NCBI RefSeq assembly: GCF_007362955.1
Contig: NZ_CP041696.1
Coordinates: 2,790,001-2,854,000 of the forward strand
Source: Lysinibacillus fusiformis
Lineage (GTDB): Bacteria > Bacillota > Bacilli > Bacillales_A > Planococcaceae
Direction of reading: 5' to 3'
Length of the DNA: 64,000 nt
Positions 18,925 through 27,334 of the stretch are shown here, piece after piece. Numbering within the stretch: the stretch's first letter is position 1; the number at the start of each line of letters is the position of its first letter. A program made the translations under genes and the position numbers. A model generated the notes under the pieces. The model saw only the letters and a list, made by a program, of their open reading frames with translations. It searched no databases and was not told where the DNA came from.

Positions 18925-19913
18925 TTGTCTTTCAATCGAAACCGTCTCTATTAGCTGGTGGTGTGGTAGCAGGACCATTGGAGAATCGTAGTATTTTCAG
19001 TCAGTATTTTGATACCATTTACGATGATGAACGTTGGCAAATGGAAACAAATGAACAAGGCCATCGAAAGATGATCCAAGAAGCTTGTGAAATTTTGATG
19101 AAAAAGTCAGGCGTGAAAAATTTAGAAATTGATTTCTTTTTGGGTGGCGATTTAGTCAATCAAATGACGCCTACCAATTTCGCTGCAAGGGAACTAGCCA
19201 TCTCATTTATTGGATTATTCTCCGCATGTGCCACTTCGGTTTCATCCGTAATCGTTGCTAGTCTTTTAACTGAGTTAGGTGCGTCAAGTTTATCGATTGC
19301 TGGAGCATCTAGTCAGCATAATGCGATTGAGCGACAGTTTCGATATCCAGTCAATTATGGGGCACAGAAGCCTCAAACTGCACAATGGACTGTAACGGCT
19401 GCTGGTTTTGCTTTAGTAGGCAAGCACCGTGAAGAATTCCCTTGTATTGAGGCAGCGACAATCGGTAAGGTAATTGATTATGGCATGGATGATCCTCTTC
19501 ATATGGGTGCAGCAATGGCACCGGCTGCCTTTCAAACGATTCAATCCCATTTAGAGCAACGGAATCAAAAGTTCTATAATTATGATTTAATTTTAACGGG
19601 TGATTTAGGACAGCTCGGATTAAAGCTTTTGAAAGGAATGCTCGTAGAAAATGGTGTAAAAAAAGAAGAATTAACACTACTACGCGATGCTGGAGCAGAG
19701 TTTTATGGACAGGATGAGGCATTCCAATCAGGGGCAAGTGGAGCAGGCTGTTCAGCGGCTGTTTTTTTTAGTTATATAATGCAACAATTGCGAGCAGGGA
19801 GCTATAAAAGAGTGCTTCTTGTGGCAACAGGCGCTTTGTTGTCTCCACTTTCTTATCAACAGGGAGAGACAATTCCATGTACTGCACATGCAATTGAAAT
19901 TACAATGAAATGA
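18918..19913 (+). CDS. spoVAD: Stage V sporulation protein AD
   Basis: Dipicolinic-acid-binding subunit of the SpoVA complex with a thiolase-like fold. 331 residues, normal length. Recognisable are the [19 protein letters not shown] block, the SACATS segment at the thiolase nucleophile position and GGxxG-type turns such as [13 protein letters not shown]. Start ATG at 18918 overlaps spoVAC; spoVAE follows ten bases after the stop. Confidence 0.96.
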   Translation: MVIVFQSKPSLLAGGVVAGPLENRSIFSQYFDTIYDDERWQMETNEQGHRKMIQEACEILMKKSGVKNLEIDFFLGGDLVNQMTPTNFAARELAISFIGLFSACATSVSSVIVASLLTELGASSLSIAGASSQHNAIERQFRYPVNYGAQKPQTAQWTVTAAGFALVGKHREEFPCIEAATIGKVIDYGMDDPLHMGAAMAPAAFQTIQSHLEQRNQKFYNYDLILTGDLGQLGLKLLKGMLVENGVKKEELTLLRDAGAEFYGQDEAFQSGASGAGCSAAVFFSYIMQQLRAGSYKRVLLVATGALLSPLSYQQGETIPCTAHAIEITMK

Positions 19914-19923
19914 GGCCAAATCT

Positions 19924-20289
19924 ATGGTTATGACATTTGTATTTGCTTTTATCGTTGGCGGCATTATTTGTGTCATCGGACAGTTATTAATGGATGTTGG
20001 CAATTTAACGCCGGCGCATACATTAAGTACACTAGTCGTATTCGGTGCAATTTTAGATGGGATGGGTTTGTATGAGCCGCTCATTCATTTTGCAGGTGCA
20101 GGTGCAACCGTGCCAATCACATCCTTTGGTAATTCCTTAACACACGGTGCAATGGCTGAGGCAGAAAAGCACGGCCTTGTAGGTGTATTAACTGGGATGT
20201 TTGAAGTGACAAGCTCAGGTATAAGTGCAGCCATTGTCTTTGGTTTTATTGGCGCATTAATTTTTAAACCAAAAGGAAATGTTGACTAG
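19924..20289 (+). CDS. spoVAE: Stage V sporulation protein AE (AEb type)
   Basis: 121-residue membrane subunit of the SpoVA channel, homologous to SpoVAC. Contains [16 protein letters not shown] and [20 protein letters not shown], closely parallel to the SpoVAC motifs. It is the last gene of the lipoprotein-AC-AD-AE operon. No spoVAA, spoVAB, spoVAEa or spoVAF gene is nearby, so this is a reduced operon. Confidence 0.94.
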   Translation: MVMTFVFAFIVGGIICVIGQLLMDVGNLTPAHTLSTLVVFGAILDGMGLYEPLIHFAGAGATVPITSFGNSLTHGAMAEAEKHGLVGVLTGMFEVTSSGISAAIVFGFIGALIFKPKGNVD

Positions 20290-20353
20290 ACGAATACCCC
20301 TCTCTTATTTACAACCATACATATTATAGGTTGTAGAAGGGAGGGGTGCTTTT

Positions 20354-20527
20354 ATGGGATATCAAGGCTGGTGCGCACAACCGTATGGTAATAATGTTGC
20401 AGGTGCAAATAGCTGGAACAATAATTATTGCGGAGGCAGTAACAACTATGGCTATGGCTCAACATTTGTGCTAATTGTTGTCCTTTTCATTCTACTAATT
20501 ATTGTTGGCGCTACTTTCGTTCATTAA
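20354..20527 (+). CDS. YjcZ-family small sporulation peptide
   Basis: A 57-residue gene: MGYQGWCAQPYGNN, then a Gly/Asn/Tyr-rich stretch, then a hydrophobic C-terminal segment FVLIVVLFILLIIVGATF. This is the classic YjcZ/YjcM-type layout of tiny spore-associated membrane peptides. A GGAGGGG site lies eight bases before the ATG. It sits between spoVAE and spoVIF, consistent with expression during sporulation. Confidence 0.88.
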   Translation: MGYQGWCAQPYGNNVAGANSWNNNYCGGSNNYGYGSTFVLIVVLFILLIIVGATFVH

Positions 20528-20719
20528 TTTGACTCTGTTTACGTACCGAATTCTAAGTGTTGAAAAAATTTATATGCTTTAGCTTTTATTCAGTGAGTGA
20601 CTAAAACAAGTCTGAATAAGGTTAAAGCCTCCAACAATTGTCAAAAATGCTTCGTGCACGAAAGTGACAGCAAGTATTTGTGGCAATTATGTTGAGGTGG
20701 AATTGATAGGAGGGGGAAC

Positions 20720-20968
20720 ATGCATCGCTCGTTTTTTAATTCTATTGAACAAAAAACAGGTGTATCGATGGATGAAATCTTCGCATTAGCAAATGCAATT
20801 CAACATGCTGATTTTACAAACGAAAAACAAGTTAGAAAAATCGTACGTCGTGTAGCCAAAGTGTCCAATAGAAGAATCACACAAGAACTTGAAGATAAAT
20901 TAGTGAATTCTATTATTCAAGATGGCGCTTCTTTAGACTTTGATAAGATTACAAAAATGATGAAATAA
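20720..20968 (+). CDS. spoVIF: Stage VI sporulation protein F
   Basis: 82 residues. In B. subtilis SpoVIF is a mother-cell protein needed for late coat gene expression (GerR stability). The sequence FFNSIEQKTGVSMDEIFALANAIQ...VRKIVRRVAKVSN...LEDKLVNSII...LDFDKITKMM follows the family pattern closely from end to end. The ATG at 20720 has AGGAGGGGG upstream. Confidence 0.88.
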   Translation: MHRSFFNSIEQKTGVSMDEIFALANAIQHADFTNEKQVRKIVRRVAKVSNRRITQELEDKLVNSIIQDGASLDFDKITKMMK

Positions 20969-21078
20969 AATGGCATTTCCATTAGAGGGAGTCATCCCGT
21001 TAAGTATGGGGAATGCCTGCTTAAGTGCTTATTTATACAATAATCGAAATTCCAAGTATGTAAGCAGACAAATAAAAA

Positions 21079-21114
21079 GGTGTTACGACTATGCAATAGC
21101 ATTTTCGTAACACC
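21079..21114 (-). terminator. Terminator of the yjcG-yjcF transcript
   Basis: GGTGTTACGA and TCGTAACACC form a ten-base stem; read on the minus strand it is followed by TTTTTATTTG. It lies about 110 bases beyond the yjcF stop. Confidence 0.75.
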
Positions 21115-21161
21115 TATTCATCTTCATTCAGAGAAGACTTCCTCGGGTAGATGCCATCCAT

Positions 21162-21195
21162 GGATTTTGAATTGTGCTAACGCAATTCAAAATCC
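21162..21195. repeat. Perfect 13-bp inverted repeat
   Basis: GGATTTTGAATTG and CAATTCAAAATCC are separated by eight bases. No clear T run follows on either strand, so it is a hairpin of unknown role between spoVIF and yjcF. Confidence 0.7.
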
Positions 21196-21223
21196 GGACG
21201 TAATTACGCCAAGGAGCAACTGA

Positions 21224-21652
21224 TTAAATCGTTTTTTCCATAGCACGATGTGGGATACCAGCATCCATAAATTCTGGAGATGTTACTGTGTATCCAAGCT
21301 TTTCATAAAAAGGAATAGCATAACTTTGTGCATGAAGTTTTAACTTTTTCTTTTTCACAGAAATGGCGTGTTTCTCCATTTCTTTCATAATTAGAGCACC
21401 TAGTTTTTTGCCACGCTGTGATTGTAGAATACAGACACGTTCAATTTTTGCTGTATCATTTTCTATACCACGGAGACGTGCGGCACCAACAGGCTCATAG
21501 TCATCATACATAATGAAATGCGTTGCAGTTGCATCCTCAGCATCACATTCTAGGTGAAGAGGCACACCTTGTTCCTCTACAAATACTTGTTTACGGACAG
21601 CGAACGCATCATCATGTTCTTTCTTTGATTCAACAATTTTTACATTATACAA
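21224..21652 (-). CDS. yjcF: GNAT-family N-acetyltransferase (YjcF-like)
   Basis: 142 residues of the GNAT fold. AFAVRKQVFVEEQGVP at the N-terminus, a GAARLR strand, and the acetyl-CoA loop VCILQSQRGKKLGALIMKEME (Q/R-x-x-G-x-G/A type) followed by AIPFYEKLGY. Substrate unknown. It lies four bases downstream of yjcG on the same strand, the pairing seen in Bacillus. Confidence 0.92.
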   Translation of the reverse strand: MYNVKIVESKKEHDDAFAVRKQVFVEEQGVPLHLECDAEDATATHFIMYDDYEPVGAARLRGIENDTAKIERVCILQSQRGKKLGALIMKEMEKHAISVKKKKLKLHAQSYAIPFYEKLGYTVTSPEFMDAGIPHRAMEKTI

Positions 21653-21655
21653 AGG

Positions 21656-22171
21656 TCATTCAGCTCCAGTCAGTCGGAATGTTTCGTAAGTTGTCCAGGA
21701 GCCATCCTCCAATTGGTATAAAAGATGAATGCGATCAATCGTATCTTTCTCGTCAACACCTGTCATACGTAATTGGCCAAAGATGTCGTCGTGCTCAGAG
21801 TCGGTCATTTTTTGTGCAATCGTAATATGCGGTACGAAGACATGTTTAGTATTGCCAAAAGAAATTTTTTCTTCTAGTACATTATGGAACGCTACTAATT
21901 GTTCTGTTGGTTCAATGCGGAAATAAATTGCATTGGTTGTTGGGAAAAACGAACTTATGCGTGATGCATGAATGTTTAAAGGCGCATATTTCGCAGCGAT
22001 TTCATCTAATTGCCTAACGATGGATTGAATATCCTCATCCGTTGCATCAAAGCTGTCCTTTAACGTCATATGCGGTGTGATTTTCGCATAATGCGGATCG
22101 TAACGCTTGCGGTACGTGTTCGCTAAGTCTTGTAATTTTTTTGATGGAAAAGCCACAATTCCGTACTTCAT
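21656..22171 (-). CDS. yjcG: 2H phosphoesterase (YjcG-like, 2'-5' RNA ligase family)
   Basis: 171 residues with the two HxT motifs of the 2H superfamily: PHMTLK (His34, Thr36) and PHITIAQ (His115, Thr117), spaced about 80 residues apart as expected. Such proteins hydrolyse or ligate cyclic phosphodiester or 2'-5' linked substrates; the substrate of YjcG is not established to my knowledge. Probably co-transcribed with yjcF. Confidence 0.93.
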   Translation of the reverse strand: MKYGIVAFPSKKLQDLANTYRKRYDPHYAKITPHMTLKDSFDATDEDIQSIVRQLDEIAAKYAPLNIHASRISSFFPTTNAIYFRIEPTEQLVAFHNVLEEKISFGNTKHVFVPHITIAQKMTDSEHDDIFGQLRMTGVDEKDTIDRIHLLYQLEDGSWTTYETFRLTGAE

Positions 22172-22254
22172 AGTCCATTACCTCCCGAAAATAAACAATT
22201 TTTCTATCTAAGTATAACAGAAATTTCGTATTTCGTAATTTGAATCACCTAATA

Positions 22255-22983
22255 TTAATTGAAATTTTCAATTAATGCTCGGCGAAGATCAGGTTTCCAA
22301 TATTTCCATGTATGATTGCCATCAAACTCATCATAAAATGTAGAAAAGCCTTTACTTAACATAAGATTATGCAATTGGCGATTTGGGGTTAAAAAGTCCT
22401 TTATCGTTTTATCCATTGTGATAACTTTATCTTCTTTTTTGCCAACGATATGATAAATGGAAATCGCACCTGGATCTTTGAAATTTTCAACAGCTTTCAA
22501 GACATCTTCGTCGACAAGTGGTGATTGTAAAATGACTTTACCGAAAATGCTTGGGTACTTTAAAGCTGCCATTAAAGAAGCAGTTGCAGCCATAGAGTCA
22601 CCGATTACTGCGCGGCTCATCCCCATTTGGTAGGTTGCATATTCTTCATCTAAATAAGGCACAAGCTCATGAGCTAAAAAACGTAGATAAGCTTCATGTT
22701 GTGCACCGCTTGGCATATATTTGTGACGTCGATCTTTAATATCTTTGTATGGAACGAATACAATAATTAAATTTTCGATTTCATAGTCATCAATAAGTTC
22801 ATCAGCTAGTTTTGTAATACCCCCAAGTTGAAAGTAATCTTTGCCGTCTGATGCAATTAATATATTATATTTATATAGTGGAGAATAATTTGCAGGGACA
22901 TAAATATACAGCTGTAATTCCTCATGCAACGCCTCACTATAAAACTTTAAATCCTGAACTGTTCCCTTATCCAACGATGACAC
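22255..22983 (-). CDS. yjcH: Alpha/beta-hydrolase, esterase D-like (YjcH)
   Basis: 242 residues. The nucleophile elbow is GDSMA with Ser at about 130, and GNHTWKYW near residue 225 supplies the catalytic His. The N-terminal YIYVPANYSP and ILIASDGKDYF fit the Fes/esterase-D type enzymes, some of which act on ester siderophores. Substrate not determinable here. It forms the usual yjcF-yjcG-yjcH series. Confidence 0.9.
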   Translation of the reverse strand: MSSLDKGTVQDLKFYSEALHEELQLYIYVPANYSPLYKYNILIASDGKDYFQLGGITKLADELIDDYEIENLIIVFVPYKDIKDRRHKYMPSGAQHEAYLRFLAHELVPYLDEEYATYQMGMSRAVIGDSMAATASLMAALKYPSIFGKVILQSPLVDEDVLKAVENFKDPGAISIYHIVGKKEDKVITMDKTIKDFLTPNRQLHNLMLSKGFSTFYDEFDGNHTWKYWKPDLRRALIENFN

Positions 22984-23089
22984 TCCTTCATGTAGTTAGT
23001 AACAAAATTGTACCATATTACGTAAGTAAAGGTATAATAGATTGGGCTAGCCTTGTACTAGCAATAAAAAAGGAAATGAGGGTAAGAAT

Positions 23090-23671
23090 ATGCATGATAA
23101 AAGTATTCGTGTGCATTCCGACGAAGTAGCTAAAGCAGCTTTAGGTGCGCTAATTCGTCGTGGTGTAACGCTAGAAGACATTGCTAAAATTGTTTATGAA
23201 ATGCAAAAAGCGTATAATGATGGCTTGACATTAGAGCATTGTATTCATTCTGTTGAGCGTGTACTGCGTAAACGTGAAGTCCAGCATGCGGTATTAGTAG
23301 GTATAGAATTAGATGAACTTGCAGAGAAAAAGTTACTATCATCACCACTACAACAAATTATTGAATCGGATGAAGGATTATTCGGCGTTGATGAAACAAT
23401 TGCACTTGGATCTGTATTTACATATGGCAGCATAGCTGTAACAACTTTCGGTCACTTAGACAAACAAAAAATTGGTATCATTAAAAAGCTTGATACAGAA
23501 CCTGGGCAACATGTCAATACATTTTTAGATGATTTAGTGGCAAGTATTGCAGCTTCTGCAGCTTCGCGCATTGCACACCGCATGCGTGACTTAGAAGAAG
23601 AAGGCGAAACATTTGCAGATATTGAGCCTGAAGAGCTCGGACCAAAACCAAAATCACATAATGAAATATAA
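23090..23671 (+). CDS. Phosphatidylglycerophosphatase A family protein (YutG-like)
   Basis: 193 residues. The family core is visible: RRGVTLEDIAKIVYEMQK, ECIHSVERVLRKREVQHA-like HCIHSVERVL, DEGLFGVDETIALGSVFTYGSIAVTTFG and TFLDDLVASIAASAASRIAHRM. Unlike enterobacterial PgpA it has no strongly hydrophobic membrane spans. The expected reaction is removal of phosphate from phosphatidylglycerophosphate, but activity of this soluble subgroup is less certain. ATG at 23090 has GAGGG upstream. Confidence 0.85.
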   Translation: MHDKSIRVHSDEVAKAALGALIRRGVTLEDIAKIVYEMQKAYNDGLTLEHCIHSVERVLRKREVQHAVLVGIELDELAEKKLLSSPLQQIIESDEGLFGVDETIALGSVFTYGSIAVTTFGHLDKQKIGIIKKLDTEPGQHVNTFLDDLVASIAASAASRIAHRMRDLEEEGETFADIEPEELGPKPKSHNEI

Positions 23672-23747
23672 TTTAGTTAGAAGAAGTCTCCGAAGCGATG
23701 AAAGTTGCTTAAAACTGTAATTAATAGAGTTTCTTCTATATAAAATA

Positions 23748-24000
23748 GAGGCTGGGACAAAAGAGAAAAAGTGTTAGATTGACTGCTGTCGATCTAACAC
23801 TTTTTTGCTGTAAGCGTTGATGTCCGCTACGGCGGACGCTTTCCGGGGGCGTGGCCTTCGCTACCATCAACTAGTGCTCTCTTCTGAATTTTATTTATTC
23901 CAAAAGGAAGGACGTCTAAATTTTTCTTCATTTTAGATAGCAAAAATTTAATAACGACGTTGCTCCTCTTTCTTAAAATTTAAAGTTATGTCCCAGCCTC
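23748..24000. mobile_element. MITE-like dispersed repeat, copy 1
   Basis: A 253-bp non-coding element with terminal inverted repeats GAGGCTGGGACA and TGTCCCAGCCTC. Inside lie a strong hairpin (GTGTTAGAT...ATCTAACAC followed by TTTTTT at about 23775-23813), a GC-rich core (GTCCGCTACGGCGGACG) and an AT-rich tail. A second copy in the same orientation is at 45444-45713. I cannot identify a target-site duplication with certainty. Confidence 0.85.
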
Positions 24001-24005
24001 GTTTT

Positions 24006-25805
24006 TTATTTTGATTTGTTAGCTGTTTTTAATAATTCTTTTACTTTTTCACTGTCTGCTTCAAGTTTTAATCCTGTATTTACTAAAGGAGAAACGGTTG
24101 AAACCGCAGGCTTCTTATTGCCTTGGTAGTAGCTGATGAATTCATCTTGGTTAATGGAGTAAAGAATCGCTTTACGTAAATCTGCTGAATCAGATACAGC
24201 ACGGCCAGATGTATTCATTTGCAAATATGCTACTGCATTACTATCAGCAGTATTTAAAGTTAATTTTGCATCGGACTTTACAATATCCAGCTTTGTTTCT
24301 GGTACTGTTTGAAGAACATGAATTTCACCATTCCGTAAAGCTGATAGAGCACTATCATTATCTGCAATAAATCGAACGTTGATTTTAGCAATTTTTGGTT
24401 CATACTCACTGCCTACACGATAGGCAGGGTTTTTCACAAATTGCGCTTCATAATCATTTTTTTGGATAAGAATGTAAGGGCCACTTGCAAATAGCTGGTT
24501 ATTGTATGTTGCAGTACCTTCAGTGATTGTTGCTTGATCGCCATATGCGATATCTTTATCAGGGTTATAGTTTGCTACGTCATATGTGTTAATGCTTTTT
24601 ACTTGTTTTTCAGAAACGATACCACCAGATTGATGTGCTAAGTAGTTTAATACTTGCGGGAATGGTGTTGGTGTTGTAATTTTCACCACTTGATAAGCAC
24701 CAGAAGCATTTTTTACTGCACCTTTATCTTTCACTAATTGTGCTACAGAAGAAGGTAAATTTTGAGATAATACATCCAAAATAGATTTGTCAGAGCCTGC
24801 CACTTTTTTATTTTGTAGTTCTGTTAAGTCTGTAACGGCCTCTACAGTTTCAATGTTTTCATGAATACTATAAGTACGATGGTCTGGTACTGAATTAGCA
24901 TCTTTTGCACGATTTAAGGAGAACACAACATCTTCAGCCGAAACTAATTCACCAGTATCAACTGCAGCTCCGTCCTTTACGGCTGCAAAATGAATATCAT
25001 CACGTAAAATAAAGTAGTATTCTTGGTTTCCTTCCGCAATAGCATGGTTATATGATAAAGAGCCATCTGAAACAACTTCATCCGTATCCGTTAAGTTGAC
25101 AAGTCGAACATACATATTTGTATTAAGTGTGTTAATGGAACCATCATTGCCTTTAATAGGGTCAAGAGATGTTAATGAATCAAGTGTTTGATGTAAACTT
25201 AATGTTTCTGTTGAATTTAAGGATGCATCATTAAATTCTATGTTCTCCCATACTTGGGCACGTGATTTTGGCAAAAGTACAGATTTTGGATTGACTAATT
25301 CAGAATAAATTCCTTGATATTTATTGGAAATGTATAGTGGTGCAATATATGCTTGATCGAATACTAATAGTTCTTCTAATTCTTTATATTTGGCTACTGC
25401 TTCATCGCCCGTTAAAGTACTTGCCTCATCAATCAAAGCATCTAAATTTGAGTCGGCAACAACACTATAGTCACCGCCCGTTTTGAATAAACCACGTACA
25501 GCATAGTCTGGATTTCCAGTTACTGTTGTCCAGCTAGAAAGAGCAATATCGTAGTTGCCAGCTTCTTTTTGCGCTGAAAATGATCCATAATCAGGTTGAA
25601 TGTTTAGCTTCACATCAAAGCCATTTTTTACTAGTTGATCACGCACAATATTCATATCTTCCTCTGAAGCGGCCGTACCTAATAGTTCAATTGTCGATTT
25701 ATCATCGCTTTTATCGTCTTTACCGCCCTCTACATCTGTTTTTGTTTGTACGCAACCTGCTAATGCTAAAACTACGATGGCTAAAAATAATAGTAATTTT
25801 TTCAT
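24006..25805 (-). CDS. Peptide/nickel-type ABC solute-binding lipoprotein, circularly permuted
   Basis: 599 residues with a lipoprotein signal ending LALAGC. It belongs to the SBP_bac_5 (OppA/DppA/NikA) family, but the order of the parts is altered. Residues about 38-190 (IELLGTAASEEDMNIVRDQL, DVKLNIQPDYGSF, DIALSSWTTVTGNPDYAVRG, AYIAPLYISNKYQG) correspond to the C-terminal third of normal family members. Residues about 203-599 (LHQTLDSLTSLDPIKGND, YFILRDDIHF, SAEDVVFSLNRAKD, DLRKAILYSINQDEF, ending EKVKELLKTA) correspond to the N-terminal two thirds. It is the last gene of a divergent importer operon with two permeases. Ligand unknown. Confidence 0.9.
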   Translation of the reverse strand: MKKLLLFLAIVVLALAGCVQTKTDVEGGKDDKSDDKSTIELLGTAASEEDMNIVRDQLVKNGFDVKLNIQPDYGSFSAQKEAGNYDIALSSWTTVTGNPDYAVRGLFKTGGDYSVVADSNLDALIDEASTLTGDEAVAKYKELEELLVFDQAYIAPLYISNKYQGIYSELVNPKSVLLPKSRAQVWENIEFNDASLNSTETLSLHQTLDSLTSLDPIKGNDGSINTLNTNMYVRLVNLTDTDEVVSDGSLSYNHAIAEGNQEYYFILRDDIHFAAVKDGAAVDTGELVSAEDVVFSLNRAKDANSVPDHRTYSIHENIETVEAVTDLTELQNKKVAGSDKSILDVLSQNLPSSVAQLVKDKGAVKNASGAYQVVKITTPTPFPQVLNYLAHQSGGIVSEKQVKSINTYDVANYNPDKDIAYGDQATITEGTATYNNQLFASGPYILIQKNDYEAQFVKNPAYRVGSEYEPKIAKINVRFIADNDSALSALRNGEIHVLQTVPETKLDIVKSDAKLTLNTADSNAVAYLQMNTSGRAVSDSADLRKAILYSINQDEFISYYQGNKKPAVSTVSPLVNTGLKLEADSEKVKELLKTANKSK

Positions 25806-25824
25806 ATAAGAACCTCCGATTTTT

Positions 25825-27321
25825 CTAATTTGTTTTTGGATCTAAAGCATCTCGTAAACCATCGCCAAAGAAGTTAAAGGACAGGACGAGAAGCATAATA
25901 CAAAGACCTGGGAAAATAGCGACATAGGAATGTGTTTCCAGGTACGTACTACCAACCTTTAAAATGTTACCCCATTCTGGAATATGCGGCTCAATGCCAA
26001 GCCCTAAAAAACTTAAACTACTTGTTGAAATCACTGCACCACCAATTGTTAATGTTGCTTTGACAATCATCGGTGCTAAAGCGTTAGGAACAATATGTTT
26101 AAAGATAATCGCTGCATCAGAAGCTCCAAGAGCCCTAGCTGATTCAACAAATTCATAATTCGAAAGCTGCATCACATTTGCACGCATCGTGCGCGCATAG
26201 GTAGGGATTGCCCCAACACTTAGTGCGATGATTAAATTAACGGTATTTGCACCAAAAGCGGCAATTATGGCAATGGCAAGTAATATTCCAGGAATCGCAT
26301 ACAAAATATCTAGACTGCGCATGATGATGTTATCTGTCGCTTTGCCATAATAGCCAGAAAACGCACCGAGAGCTCCCCCAACTAGTGCTGGAATAACCGT
26401 TGAGAAAAATCCAACGATTAACGAAATTTGAGCACCGAAAACGATACGAGAAAATAAATCACGGCCATAATTATCAGTTCCAAGAGGGTACTCCAATGAA
26501 GGTGTTTGCAACAATGCCTCATAATTATTTTTAGTTGCAAAGTCGTAATCGAAAGTCCAAGAACTTGTCACAGATAATGAAAAGATAAAGACGATGAAAA
26601 ATAAGCCAAATACGGCCATCGTGTTGCGTAAAATCTTTTGCCACATTTTTTGCCATTTTTCAATGGCGGATGGATTCAATTTTCTAGCTTTTTGAATAAG
26701 GCTAAATCCTAGCAAAGTTGCAAATAGATTACCTGTAAAGGAGGCAATGAGCAGCAAGATACCAGGCACGAGCATCCATTTAGGGGCCTCCTTTGCAGTA
26801 ACGAATTTTGTACATAGGAATAGCATCACAATATAAAACAAAGCAAGTATTAAAAATAACCCCATTGCAAGGAGAAATGTATCTGTTACATAGGATTTAA
26901 ATAAATTCAAAGCTGAAATACCGATTATAAATAGCTGAGTCATAAACGCATAGGCTGCAAAAGTATATTCAACTGTCTTTGTTTTTGACACGAGCATAAA
27001 AGCAAAAGAGACTGCGAAAATATTGCCTGAAGCAATAGTCAACAATAACGGATAACCAAGCAAACGAGTTCCTTTTTGTATATCACCAAACTTGGCTAAA
27101 TCTTTCTTTATACGTAATGTCAGGTAACCAACATAAACGGTCGTTATTAAATAAGTAAAGAAAAATAGTAAAATGATAGGTCGCCAACTCTGGCTAGAAA
27201 AATTGTAGCTATAAGCTAGAAATAATAAAGAAAACAGTAAGGAAAAGACAAATGTAAAATGTGCATTGACATATTCCTGTGTAATTTTCAAAAGTAGTTT
27301 GACATGCATGATCGTTTTCAC
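25825..27321 (-). CDS. OppC/DppC-type ABC permease with an extra N-terminal membrane domain
   Basis: 498 residues, well above the roughly 300 usual for this family. The C-terminal 280 residues are a standard permease: PLGTDNYGRDLFSRIVFGAQISL, then the EAA loop ESARALGASDAAIIFKHIVPNALAPM, then SSLSFLGLGIEPHIPEWG. The first 210 residues contain about six additional hydrophobic segments of no recognised family. It follows the OppB-like gene by 13 bases and precedes the binding-protein gene by 19, so the three form one operon. Confidence 0.9.
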   Translation of the reverse strand: MKTIMHVKLLLKITQEYVNAHFTFVFSLLFSLLFLAYSYNFSSQSWRPIILLFFFTYLITTVYVGYLTLRIKKDLAKFGDIQKGTRLLGYPLLLTIASGNIFAVSFAFMLVSKTKTVEYTFAAYAFMTQLFIIGISALNLFKSYVTDTFLLAMGLFLILALFYIVMLFLCTKFVTAKEAPKWMLVPGILLLIASFTGNLFATLLGFSLIQKARKLNPSAIEKWQKMWQKILRNTMAVFGLFFIVFIFSLSVTSSWTFDYDFATKNNYEALLQTPSLEYPLGTDNYGRDLFSRIVFGAQISLIVGFFSTVIPALVGGALGAFSGYYGKATDNIIMRSLDILYAIPGILLAIAIIAAFGANTVNLIIALSVGAIPTYARTMRANVMQLSNYEFVESARALGASDAAIIFKHIVPNALAPMIVKATLTIGGAVISTSSLSFLGLGIEPHIPEWGNILKVGSTYLETHSYVAIFPGLCIMLLVLSFNFFGDGLRDALDPKTN

Positions 27322-27334
27322 AGATGCTCCCCCT

